Assembly (NCBI GenBank): GCA_902798425.1
Contig: CADBWR010000007.1
Location: forward strand, 1-64,000
Source: an uncultured Bacteroidales bacterium
GTDB lineage: Bacteria > Bacteroidota > Bacteroidia > Bacteroidales > Bacteroidaceae
DNA length: 64,000 nt
Reading direction: 5' to 3'
Below are positions 54,553 to 63,228 of the stretch, piece by piece. Position 1 is the stretch's first letter, and each line of letters opens with the position of its first letter. The notes beneath the pieces are model-generated. The model worked only from the letters and a program-made list of their open reading frames with translations. It ran no database searches and had not been told where the DNA came from. The translations under genes were made by a program, and so were the position numbers.

Positions 54553-56805
54553 TTACTTATTTAACTTTACTACAATAGACTGCTGGCACGAAGTGTGCGG
54601 AATATTCACGGTAACGAGGCGGCTCTGCAGGTTGTAGCTCCAGGTGTCAGAGGCCATCTGCTTGCCATTGACCATCACAGAAGAAGGACGCTGCTGAGCA
54701 AGGAACTCAACGGTATAGGCTCTGCCAGTAGGCATACCCGGGAACTGTCCCTCACGGGGATGAATAGTCAACTGATTACCCTCGTGCGAGATGCGGGTCC
54801 ATGTAAAGGCTCCCTGCTTGTAACCCTCGGTATCGTTCTCGTCCTCATAGAGCGATGTCTCACCATTAGCGCCTGGTACCACTTTGAGAATCAGACGGTC
54901 AGGACGCTTATTCAGATTCATCACGGGAGGATAGTTGACGATGACGCTACCAGCACGATAGAAATAAGGTATCTCCTCCATCGTATACCTATCGGTGAAG
55001 ATACGATTGCCAGCAACTACCTGGTTGCGGCAGACATCGAACCACTTACCTTCTGGCAGCCATGTACGGCGCACTGTCATACCATCGGCACCAGCCTTGG
55101 TGACTACGGGAGCAACAAGAATGTCGTCGCCAAACATATATTCATCTTCAAAGAGATAGGCATTGTTGGCTTCAGGCCACTCATAGTAGAGCGGACGGCA
55201 GATGCTGACACCCGTGTCGTAGGCTTGGCGGGCAGCGGTATAGATATAGGGCATCAAGGCATAGCGCAGTTTAACAGTCTGCAGCAGCTGCTGGAAATTG
55301 TCATACTTCCAGATGCGGCGCTCAATGCCTTCCCAGTTGGTAGCATGGGTACGGAATACGGGTGTGAAGACACCATACTGCATCCAGCGCAGATAAATCT
55401 GACCATCGTTGGGACCTGTCTGCTGGTGTCCACCGAGGTCGTGGCCCCAATAGCCAAAGCAGACATTAGAAGCTGTGGCGGTAAAATATGGCTGCCAACC
55501 CAGCGTACCAAAAGTTGTAAATGAGTCGCCAGAGAAACCGATAGGATAACGGTGGCTACCCAGTCCACCCCAGCGATGGAAGATAAGGGGACGACGATCG
55601 GGACGATTCAGGAGCATGTCGTTATAGAAGACGTGGTTGCACCAGAAAGTCTCGCTGAGTCCATTGACATACTTGCTGGTGAGGTTCTGTTGCCAGTCGA
55701 GCCACCAGAAGTCAACACCCTGCTTTTCACGGGCACGGATGATGCGGTTGAACATATTGTGATAGAAGCGGCCATCGCTCAGATTCCAAGGAACGACCTT
55801 GGTATCCTTATTCATACCCATATCCTCACGCAGTTCGGTAAAGTAATCTTCATCGTCATCAACACCATCAGCCGGGTGCAGGTTGAGCGACACGCGGAGA
55901 CCTTGCTTATGCATCCACTCGATGAGTCCTTCAGGATCGGGAATTGCTGTTTTGTCCCATGTCCAACCAGTCCATCCTTGGGTGTGCCAGTCCATATCGA
56001 AAATCATCACATCCATAGGGATCTGGAAACGCTTGACATCATTGACAATCTCCATAAACTCGTCGCTGGTGTAGCGCTGGTACTTGCTGTACCAATAGCC
56101 CAGCACAAAGAGCGGGGGCATGGGCTGACGACCAGCTACCTTGATATAATCGCCTAATGCTTTCTTATACTGATGGCCGTAACCCATAAAGTACCAGTCA
56201 ATAGCATTCTTGTCAACAGGTTCTGCTAACCACTCAATGCCATCAACCTGCTTGTCGAAAGCAAAAGTTGTAGAACCGTCACCACGCTTAGTGCGAGGAG
56301 ACTCGTCGATGATGCTCCAGCCGGCACGCGACAGCAGACCATTCTCCATTTCCTGACGTTTGTTGTCACCTATTTGTCCATCCAGCGTACGAGTGGTTCC
56401 TTTGAGGTTCATGGCATCATCCTTACCAGGATACCACACAACACGGCGTCCATTGAGCGACATGCTCACTGAGAGGACATCAGCAGAAGGATGACGACCG
56501 TCGATGACTCCACCTTTCTTATATTTAAGCGTCAGCGCATCGGTAGTAATGGTCAGCCAGCCGTCTTTTTCCTCTGTAGTGAAAGCAGGAACAGGCAGAC
56601 GACGATTCACAATGGCAAAGGTGGCACGGTCTTCAAAGAGTGCGCGATCACTGTACTGGATACGTATCATCTCAGGTGTCAGCACGGTAAAGCGAGCCTT
56701 GCCAGCATTGACAACAGCATCAGGGTGAGCCACTGGGTTCAGTTCCTGAGCGGATACAGAGTCCATACAGAATAAAATGGTTAGAAGTGCGAATATCTTT
56801 TTCAT
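54553..56805 (-). CDS. GH31 family glycoside hydrolase (alpha-glucosidase-type)
   Basis: 750 residues from ATG 56805; the longer frame begins upstream of the promoter. Signal peptide (MKKIFALLTILFCMDSVSAQ). The barrel carries MDWHTQGWTGWTWDK, DFWWLDWQQNL with nucleophile D370 and PIGFSGDSFTTF with acid/base D427. Strongly similar along its length to the enzyme at 46330, indicating duplication, but it has no C-terminal T9SS-like tail. It is the first gene of the GH31 operon, preceded by TACCTTTG and by TTGTATAA-type repeats. Confidence 0.88.
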   Translation of the reverse strand: MKKIFALLTILFCMDSVSAQELNPVAHPDAVVNAGKARFTVLTPEMIRIQYSDRALFEDRATFAIVNRRLPVPAFTTEEKDGWLTITTDALTLKYKKGGVIDGRHPSADVLSVSMSLNGRRVVWYPGKDDAMNLKGTTRTLDGQIGDNKRQEMENGLLSRAGWSIIDESPRTKRGDGSTTFAFDKQVDGIEWLAEPVDKNAIDWYFMGYGHQYKKALGDYIKVAGRQPMPPLFVLGYWYSKYQRYTSDEFMEIVNDVKRFQIPMDVMIFDMDWHTQGWTGWTWDKTAIPDPEGLIEWMHKQGLRVSLNLHPADGVDDDEDYFTELREDMGMNKDTKVVPWNLSDGRFYHNMFNRIIRAREKQGVDFWWLDWQQNLTSKYVNGLSETFWCNHVFYNDMLLNRPDRRPLIFHRWGGLGSHRYPIGFSGDSFTTFGTLGWQPYFTATASNVCFGYWGHDLGGHQQTGPNDGQIYLRWMQYGVFTPVFRTHATNWEGIERRIWKYDNFQQLLQTVKLRYALMPYIYTAARQAYDTGVSICRPLYYEWPEANNAYLFEDEYMFGDDILVAPVVTKAGADGMTVRRTWLPEGKWFDVCRNQVVAGNRIFTDRYTMEEIPYFYRAGSVIVNYPPVMNLNKRPDRLILKVVPGANGETSLYEDENDTEGYKQGAFTWTRISHEGNQLTIHPREGQFPGMPTGRAYTVEFLAQQRPSSVMVNGKQMASDTWSYNLQSRLVTVNIPHTSCQQSIVVKLNK

Positions 56806-56828
56806 ACGTTTTAGAAATTTTTCTGCTG

Positions 56829-56836
56829 CAAAGGTA
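56829..56836 (-). promoter_or_regulatory. -7 promoter box of the GH31 operon
   Basis: TACCTTTG on the minus strand, 23 bp before the ATG at 56805. Confidence 0.55.
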
Positions 56837-56871
56837 GGACTTAATGCGAGGAAAAAGAAGTTTGCAAGACA

Positions 56872-56958
56872 TTGTATAATCAATATCCGGTTATACAAAC
56901 AAAAAGCCGCTGATAATCAGCGGCTTAACTATTCACGTTATAGTGTCTTGTATAACGG
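56872..56958. promoter_or_regulatory. TTGTATAA repeats between the SusR-like gene and the GH31 operon
   Basis: TTGTATAA occurs at 56872-56880, CCGGTTATACAA at 56887-56898 and TTGTATAACGG at 56948-56958; a further TTGTATA is near 56970. The CCG(G)TTATACAA copies face each other around the terminator. Position suits a binding site for the SusR-like regulator, but this is inference. Confidence 0.35.
56904..56926 (-). terminator. Intrinsic terminator of the SusR-like gene
   Basis: On the minus strand AAGCCGCTGA/TCAGCGGCTT (10 bp, 3-nt loop) is followed by TTTTTG. Confidence 0.8.
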
Positions 56959-56980
56959 AAATATTGCTTTGTATAGCACT

Positions 56981-58597
56981 CTATATCTCCATTATGAGCT
57001 GTTCAAACTGGTCATTATCGACCTTTGAGCGGTTTTTGATGCGTGTCTTGTAGGTATTCACGGTATGAACCGAATAATCAAGGAAATTAGCAATGCGATC
57101 ACTATCAGTAATACCCAATCGGATGAGTGCAAAAATACGCATCTCACTTGTTAATGAATGATCATTGGCAGGCTCTTTGCGGTCTTTTTCCTCGAACAGT
57201 TCGTTATACTTTGCAACAAACTGTGGGAAAAGTTTGAGGAATGTCTGGTCAAAAGACTCAAACATGTTCTCACGCTCAGCATTCAGTGCCGACTGCTTCA
57301 GGGTGGTGCGCAGGTCATCATACTGGCATGCCACAATCTTGCGGTCAAGGGCTAAGTAGAGTTTCTCTAACTTTGCAATATACTCCGCATTGGTGTAGAA
57401 AGAGCGACCAATATACTCGTTCTTAATCTTGTTTGCCTCCTTGAGCTGATGAATCACAGAAGAAAGCTGGTCATTCTTAACTTGCAACTCATCCAGCTGC
57501 TGACGAATCGTCGCACGTGCCTCTGTCAGTTTGCGATTCTTCCTATGGATGGTCCAATAGCTGCCCAAAATGCCAAGCAACAAGGCTACAGCCAAGCCCG
57601 TGGCAGCAAAGAGCCAGTTGCGCTGACTCATCAGTGCCACATAGCGGTCTTGCTCAATAATGGGCAGAATATCGTTAATTTCCACCTTGCGCAGACGCGT
57701 TCCGTAGAAGTTGACGTCCTCCAAAGCCTGGTGCACATAGCGGCTGGCTCGGTCGTAGTCTCCCTGCTTATATACCAGGCGCGACAAATGGTAAAGGGCA
57801 GTAATCTCACGTGTTGCTGTCTCGTTATCCGCAATAGCCGACTGGGCAAAATAGCTGATGGCTTTCTCCTCGTCGTCCAGATAGATATAGGCCCATGCCA
57901 TCTCTGCAGTAGTCATTGCACGCTGGTGCAGGTTGGAGTCGCAGAGTTGCAAGACATTCTCAAAAGAGGCCAATGCTTCATGGAACTGATGATTGCGCAT
58001 CTGGTGCGACCCCGTAAAGGACCACCACTCCATGCTGTTTTCTGGGAAGAGCTGTTTCAGCGAGTCGAGGTAGGCATTGCTCTGCGTGATGTATTTGGTA
58101 TAATATGGCTCTTCTCTGACATAGTCTGCCATGGAGCGCCACAAGTTGCAGTTCTGCTGATAATAGTCTTTCAACAAGTCGCCCTTCAAATGTGAACGGT
58201 CGATGGTCTGCAACAATGCATGAGCTTCAGAGAGTATGCCCGCAGATATCAAGGAGAAGGCAATAGCATTCTTGGCCTTTACCACTTTGTCTTGGTCGCC
58301 CGAAGTCTGTGCTGACTCCAGACAAGCGGAAGCATAAAAACGTGCAGAGTCATAGCAATAGGCTCTGTATTCGTCGAATAAGGCATAGAGTTGTTCGTAC
58401 TCACGACCATTCTCACGAGCTTTGGCTAATCCTTGACGCAACTGCTCTATACGGTCAGTGCGCTGATGGTCGAAATAGTCACGACGGTCAAGACTCTTAT
58501 CGAGTTTGTCCAGCCAGATATTGGAATCACCTGCAAATGCTGTCTTACCGGACAGCATAAGTAATAGTAGTAATAGGTATGTCAATTTCACATTCAT
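56981..58597 (-). CDS. SusR-like membrane-anchored transcriptional regulator
   Basis: 538 residues: signal peptide, a periplasmic TPR-like helical sensor domain (about residues 30-320), one membrane helix (NWLFAATGLAVALLLGILGSYW, about 327-348), a coiled coil (TEARATIRQQLDELQVKNDQLSSVIHQL) and a C-terminal LuxR-type-like helix-turn-helix (LTSEMRIFALIRLGITDSDRIANFLDYSVHTVNTYKTRIKNRSKV). This is the layout of Bacteroides SusR-type regulators (DUF6377 group), which sense a malto-oligosaccharide-type inducer. It probably controls the flanking PUL operons. Has its own promoter and terminator. Confidence 0.82.
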   Translation of the reverse strand: MNVKLTYLLLLLLMLSGKTAFAGDSNIWLDKLDKSLDRRDYFDHQRTDRIEQLRQGLAKARENGREYEQLYALFDEYRAYCYDSARFYASACLESAQTSGDQDKVVKAKNAIAFSLISAGILSEAHALLQTIDRSHLKGDLLKDYYQQNCNLWRSMADYVREEPYYTKYITQSNAYLDSLKQLFPENSMEWWSFTGSHQMRNHQFHEALASFENVLQLCDSNLHQRAMTTAEMAWAYIYLDDEEKAISYFAQSAIADNETATREITALYHLSRLVYKQGDYDRASRYVHQALEDVNFYGTRLRKVEINDILPIIEQDRYVALMSQRNWLFAATGLAVALLLGILGSYWTIHRKNRKLTEARATIRQQLDELQVKNDQLSSVIHQLKEANKIKNEYIGRSFYTNAEYIAKLEKLYLALDRKIVACQYDDLRTTLKQSALNAERENMFESFDQTFLKLFPQFVAKYNELFEEKDRKEPANDHSLTSEMRIFALIRLGITDSDRIANFLDYSVHTVNTYKTRIKNRSKVDNDQFEQLIMEI

Positions 58598-58631
58598 ATC
58601 TGTTCTCCACGGTTAGTGTCGTTTCAGCATG

Positions 58632-58639
58632 CAAAATTA
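58632..58639 (-). promoter_or_regulatory. -7 promoter box of the SusR-like gene
   Basis: TAATTTTG on the minus strand, 35 bp before the ATG. Confidence 0.5.
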
Positions 58640-58709
58640 ATAAAAAAATCAAGAACAGAAAAATTAATTATAGAATTATTTTGTAACAGCGCATTTTAAA
58701 TGCAAATTT

Positions 58710-58751
58710 CATCCCGCTCTGCTCAACATCAGATGAAGAGAGAGCGGGATG
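58710..58751 (-). terminator. Terminator-like hairpin after the SusCD operon
   Basis: CATCCCGCTCT/AGAGCGGGATG, 11-bp stem with a 20-nt loop, 33 bp beyond the GH43 stop; the T-run is weak. Confidence 0.55.
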
Positions 58752-58783
58752 AAAAGAGGTTGATGATTGATAAAAACTATGGG

Positions 58784-60037
58784 TCAAAGCTTCAGAAGTT
58801 TCTCTGTTCTGATGCTGTTCTTACCTTTTAATTGTACGATATAAGGGCCAGAGGCCACCTTACTGGTATCGATGATGGCGGTACGAGAGGCAGTACCCTT
58901 GCCAAGGGTGACTCCACTCATACTGATCAGTTGCCAAGAGAAAGGGCTGTCATTGTCTGCCTCGACGCGCAACATATCGCGGTTCTCGGTAGGCATGAGG
59001 ATAAAGCTGTTGTCGAGTGCTGTTTCCTCCATACCGGCAGCCTCTCCAAAGAGTGGAACTTCTGCCTCTACAGAAGGTTGCGAATTCTTGATGGTAGGCC
59101 ATCCGTCGCTACCCCACTCTATCTTGTCAAGGTAGACCACACGACCTGCTTCGACATCACTGGCCTGGAAACCATGATAGAGCACCCAAGTCTGACCGGC
59201 ATCATCGGTAACAAACTCCGAGCAGTGACCAGGGCCAAAAACATGACTGCTCTTGGTGAGTAGCGTACTGAAGTTGTCGCCTATGGCACTACGTCCTTGT
59301 CGGTCGACATAGGGTCCGAAGAGATTGCGCGAGCGTGCAACCACCAGGCGATAGGTACTCTTTGCACCCTCACAGCAAGAACCAGCAGAGCCAATGAGAT
59401 AGAAGAAACCAGCGTGTTTCACTATCATCGTGGCCTCTATCAGTCCACCAGCAATCTTCTGGGGTGTACAGCCCTCCTTGATGCTCAGGCCATCTGCAGT
59501 GAGCTCAACACCATAGATATCATGGAAAGAGCCCCAAAAGAGATAGTTACGTCCGTCTTCTTGAATGAAGAAGGGGTCTATGCAGTTCTCAATATTTACC
59601 TCAGAAGAGATAAACAATTTATGAGCATCGTGGAAGCCACCATTGGGACGGTCACTAACAGCAACACCTATACCACACTCCCAGGTCTTGCCCCACTCTG
59701 ACTTAGAGTAGTAGAGCACGTACTGACCATCGATATAGTTGATATCAGGAGCCCATATACCACCATTAGGAACGAAGTCCATAGGACGAGTGCGGTCGTT
59801 GAATGCCGTACCGGCATAGACCCAGTTGACGAGGTTCTTGGAACGGTAGATAGGCACGTTATGCGTATCCTCGGTAGCATAGATATAGAAGAAACCATCG
59901 GCAGCCTTGATAATCGTTGGATCGGGAAGGCTGTAGCGGATGACGGGATTCTGATAGGTGTCACTACTGCCTGCCTTGACCGTGCAAGATAAGCAGGTCA
60001 AGGACAGGACTATTGTGAATAACTTAAAACAATTCAT
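58784..60037 (-). CDS. GH43 family glycoside hydrolase with T9SS-like tail
   Basis: 417 residues: signal peptide (MNCFKLFTIVLSLTCLSC, possibly a lipoprotein), then the five-bladed propeller with the three GH43 acids: D39 in SLPDPTII, D154 in NCIDPFF and E201 in GLIEATMIV. Sequence form (WAPDINYIDGQYVLYYS, GPGHCSEF) resembles arabinan-type or related GH43 enzymes; the substrate is uncertain. The last 70 residues carry a T9SS-like or beta-sandwich tail (SWQLISMSGVTLGKGTAS...YIVQLKGKNSIRTEKLLKL). Last gene of the SusCD operon, 14 bp after the SusE/F-like gene. Confidence 0.85.
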   Translation of the reverse strand: MNCFKLFTIVLSLTCLSCTVKAGSSDTYQNPVIRYSLPDPTIIKAADGFFYIYATEDTHNVPIYRSKNLVNWVYAGTAFNDRTRPMDFVPNGGIWAPDINYIDGQYVLYYSKSEWGKTWECGIGVAVSDRPNGGFHDAHKLFISSEVNIENCIDPFFIQEDGRNYLFWGSFHDIYGVELTADGLSIKEGCTPQKIAGGLIEATMIVKHAGFFYLIGSAGSCCEGAKSTYRLVVARSRNLFGPYVDRQGRSAIGDNFSTLLTKSSHVFGPGHCSEFVTDDAGQTWVLYHGFQASDVEAGRVVYLDKIEWGSDGWPTIKNSQPSVEAEVPLFGEAAGMEETALDNSFILMPTENRDMLRVEADNDSPFSWQLISMSGVTLGKGTASRTAIIDTSKVASGPYIVQLKGKNSIRTEKLLKL

Positions 60038-60051
60038 AGAATCAAAGGAAT

Positions 60052-61200
60052 TTATTCTGCAGGTTCAAACGTTGTGTGCAAGTCGGTAGCCAGCAGACAG
60101 AGCGTGAAGGTATAGCGACCACTGACACTGGGTACCCACTTAATATCACCACCAGCACCTTGCAGACGATACATGTTGAGACGATGGTCTGTCAATGGGT
60201 CAGCATGATCTTCAGGTGCAAAGAAGAAGTTGTCGCCCCAGCCACCACCAAGACCAATCTTGATTTCACCACCGGCAATGAACTCACCAGTCCATGCATA
60301 GTAGTACGGCTCACGGGCACTGCCTACCATATCCATGTGGCCATCAGGTGTATTGGTATTCCAACCTACAGAGCAGCCATTACCGCAAATCCAGATAACA
60401 TCCGGACTGGGCAGTGTGACAATATCGAGCACGCGGCAGTCATTGTACTCAGGATTGGTGTCTACAATAATGGTGCGACGACCAGTAAAGAGATTCTCGA
60501 ACTCGGTGTAGTCGCCCTCAGATACATATGCCATCTGCTGACCATCTCCATTGACGTCCATACCATAGACAGGATATGCTTCCTCACTTGTTGTGAAATG
60601 GTAAGAGCAAGCTTTCAGGTTAACGGTAGCCTCATAGATTCCTGTACCCAACTGGCGCTGTTCCAGACGCTGGTTAGTCACAGCACCTGTCTCACTGTCG
60701 GTCATGATCATATAGAGATAGGTAGGATACTTTTCATAACCAGTAGCTGTCAGTTCAATAGTAGACACTTCAGGGCGTACATAGCGGCTCTCGTTATGGA
60801 ACTCACTGACCACCTGAGCAATGACACGTACAGACTGGCCAGGCAATGCCCAACGTGCCAACATAGAGTTGAACTCATCGTGAGTAAGTGTCAGACTGAG
60901 CTGTTTGCCAGCATCAATGTAGGCCGAGCGCTGATCTTTCATGGATGCAGGATAGAAGCACAGCTTATAGGTCACTTCATCGTCAGGAGATACGGGACTG
61001 GTAGCCTTGCTCCACGTAAAGGTAACAGCAGGCTTATTGCCGAGACTCTTGTCGAGCACAATCTCCTGAACAGAACTTTGAATGTGCATCTCGTCAGCAT
61101 TGTAAGGCAGCGAGAAATATTCCGGGTCTTTATTGCAGGAGCACAGCACAGCAATAAGAGCACAGACAATGCTGAATTTATATAACAGTTGCTTTTTCAT
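60052..61200 (-). CDS. SusE/SusF-like outer-membrane lipoprotein
   Basis: 382 residues from ATG 61200 (the longer frame would use TTG). Lipoprotein signal (VCALIAVLCSC). An N-terminal SusE-type domain (VTFTWSKATSPVSPDDEVTYKLCFY, about residues 35-140) is followed by two SusE/F carbohydrate-binding modules, the last with VIWICGNGCSVGWNTNTPDG and GGDIKWVPSVSGRYTFTLCLLATDLHTTFEP. Surface-exposed glycan binding next to SusCD. 26 bp after SusD. Confidence 0.85.
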   Translation of the reverse strand: MKKQLLYKFSIVCALIAVLCSCNKDPEYFSLPYNADEMHIQSSVQEIVLDKSLGNKPAVTFTWSKATSPVSPDDEVTYKLCFYPASMKDQRSAYIDAGKQLSLTLTHDEFNSMLARWALPGQSVRVIAQVVSEFHNESRYVRPEVSTIELTATGYEKYPTYLYMIMTDSETGAVTNQRLEQRQLGTGIYEATVNLKACSYHFTTSEEAYPVYGMDVNGDGQQMAYVSEGDYTEFENLFTGRRTIIVDTNPEYNDCRVLDIVTLPSPDVIWICGNGCSVGWNTNTPDGHMDMVGSAREPYYYAWTGEFIAGGEIKIGLGGGWGDNFFFAPEDHADPLTDHRLNMYRLQGAGGDIKWVPSVSGRYTFTLCLLATDLHTTFEPAE

Positions 61201-61235
61201 AATTATCAATTATCAGTTTTCAATTATCAATTGCC

Positions 61236-63182
61236 TTATTTCCCAGTATCAGCAACCCAGAAGGGAGCCTCGCGGAGGTTAGGATTCTTCTCGTATTCAT
61301 CAATGTAGATAGGCATCCAGTAGTATTGGCGCTTCCAAACACGAGTCTGGAAAACAGTACGCTTGAAGAACTCTGTCTGGTTGGTTCCCTGGAAGTTCAT
61401 ACCATAGTCATCGCCGCACATCTCAGGCAAGCTCTCTGCTTGCATCCAGCGACGGATGTCATACCAGCGGTTGTTCTCGCAGCAGAGCTCCACACGGCGT
61501 TCAGCACGTATCACACGACGCATATCTTCCTGTGTGTTCTGAACCTGGATGTAGTCAGGATCACTGGCATCAACAGCATCGAAAGTATACTGACGAACAC
61601 CTGCACGCTCACGGATGCGGTTCAGATAGATGAGTGCCTCAGCACGTGAAGCTGCATCGTTGGTAGCCTCGTTGAGAGCCTCAGCATAGTCGAGGTAGGT
61701 GAAGGCCAAGCGGTAGGTAAAGCCTTGACGCTCGGTGACGGCACCAGTAAGATAGTTGTCGAGGACATTCAAACCCTTACGTGCCAGATAGCCATTCTGG
61801 GGAGCATCGTGGGGCGAACTGCTCTGCACGTTGTCCAAGCCATTCTTGAAGAAGCTGTACTTACGCTTGGCGACGGCAAGCCATGAACCATGGAAACTGA
61901 CGGCATTATAGAAGCGAGGCTCACGATTGCAATACATATTATAGGTACCACGGGCAGTAATCTCACCGGGATTACCCGTACCATACTCCCAAGAGGTAAC
62001 TGTCGGGCGACTCTCTACGACACGTGAGAAACCTGTCTCCACATAACCGCTGTTGGGGTCGTCGATGGGCAGACCGTTGGCCATGAAGAAGGCATCTACC
62101 AGACCCTGGTATACACCTAAGCCATTGCCACCGCCGTAGTCGCGTACTGAGACAACACGCAGGAAAGTATCTTTATAGCCATTGTTCTTGGTGACAGGGA
62201 AGGTGATTTCGTGGTTTCCTTCACTCCAGCGCTTGATATGTACGTTATAGGTAGAGAGGAAGGGGTCAATGCCACCATTAGGACCGGGCTCGGTGTAGAG
62301 TGCATAGCCAGCCTTCTCAGCTTCATCGATACAGAGCTTAAGGGCAGCAACAGCCTTGGTCCATTTTGTCTGGTCGAAATTGGGGTTGAAAATCTGCTCG
62401 CCCTTATCGTTCACGTAGTTGGTATACCAAGGATTACCGTTCACCAGCGGGCTGGCAGCGAAGAGCAGCATACGCGAACGTACGGTGAGTGCCATGATGC
62501 GGTTGATGCGACCATACTTTGAGGGGTCGTCATAGACAGCAGGCAGTGCCATAGCAGCCTCCAGCATCTGCTGGTCACAGTAGTTCACTACGTCGTCAAA
62601 TTTTGACTGACCAACCATGAGGTCAGCGATATCGAAGTCGGTAGGTGCGATATAGTCAGGCTTGAAAGGTATGCCGCCATAGTTCTCGGCCATCTGCCAC
62701 CAGGCATAGGCGCAAAGGAACTTCACCTCGTTCTTCATGTTGTCAACCTCCGACTGTGGCAGATCATAGTCGGGCATGGCCTTCACCTTGTCACGGAAGA
62801 TGTAGCCATGACGGATATAGCGTGGCATCATGTGCCAAAGGTCGCCACCCCACTGTGAGTTGATGGTCCACTGACCGAGAATCTTTGGGATAACGCGGTC
62901 CCAGTCCCACTGCTGCCAACGGGCAGAGGGTGTCAAGTCGTCGGCAAAGACTTCATAGCCGTCTGCCTTGAGTTCCCACTTATCCGGTGTATGGATAATG
63001 TTGTATACGTAGCTGAGCCACGAATACACCTTGTCACGGTTGTCGAAAGCCATCTCTGTGGTCAATTCGGTGTCTGGCTCTTTGTCCAAATAGTCAGAGC
63101 AGGAAGAGAGCAATGGTGTGGCTGCTGTCATACAGAAACATACAGAACCTGCGACAATCAAATGCTTTATATTATGTTTCAT
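61236..63182 (-). CDS. SusD/RagB-family outer-membrane lipoprotein
   Basis: Surface lipoprotein that captures glycan for the SusC channel. Lipobox LLSSC followed by SDYLDKEPDTELT, the usual SusD start; then the helical TPR-like scaffold, and RNNRWYDIRRWM near the C terminus. I chose ATG 63182, which gives a compact signal peptide; ATG 63221, 7 bp after the SusC stop, would add 13 residues. 648 residues. Confidence 0.93.
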   Translation of the reverse strand: MKHNIKHLIVAGSVCFCMTAATPLLSSCSDYLDKEPDTELTTEMAFDNRDKVYSWLSYVYNIIHTPDKWELKADGYEVFADDLTPSARWQQWDWDRVIPKILGQWTINSQWGGDLWHMMPRYIRHGYIFRDKVKAMPDYDLPQSEVDNMKNEVKFLCAYAWWQMAENYGGIPFKPDYIAPTDFDIADLMVGQSKFDDVVNYCDQQMLEAAMALPAVYDDPSKYGRINRIMALTVRSRMLLFAASPLVNGNPWYTNYVNDKGEQIFNPNFDQTKWTKAVAALKLCIDEAEKAGYALYTEPGPNGGIDPFLSTYNVHIKRWSEGNHEITFPVTKNNGYKDTFLRVVSVRDYGGGNGLGVYQGLVDAFFMANGLPIDDPNSGYVETGFSRVVESRPTVTSWEYGTGNPGEITARGTYNMYCNREPRFYNAVSFHGSWLAVAKRKYSFFKNGLDNVQSSSPHDAPQNGYLARKGLNVLDNYLTGAVTERQGFTYRLAFTYLDYAEALNEATNDAASRAEALIYLNRIRERAGVRQYTFDAVDASDPDYIQVQNTQEDMRRVIRAERRVELCCENNRWYDIRRWMQAESLPEMCGDDYGMNFQGTNQTEFFKRTVFQTRVWKRQYYWMPIYIDEYEKNPNLREAPFWVADTGK

Positions 63183-63228
63183 TATGTTGGTCATTTTATC
63201 TTGTTTCATTTTATTACTCATTACTCAC

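Noticed and set aside
60076-61185. 369-codon plus-strand frame opposite the SusE/F-like gene
   Set aside because: Antisense shadow; the minus-strand protein has a lipoprotein signal and SusE/F features.
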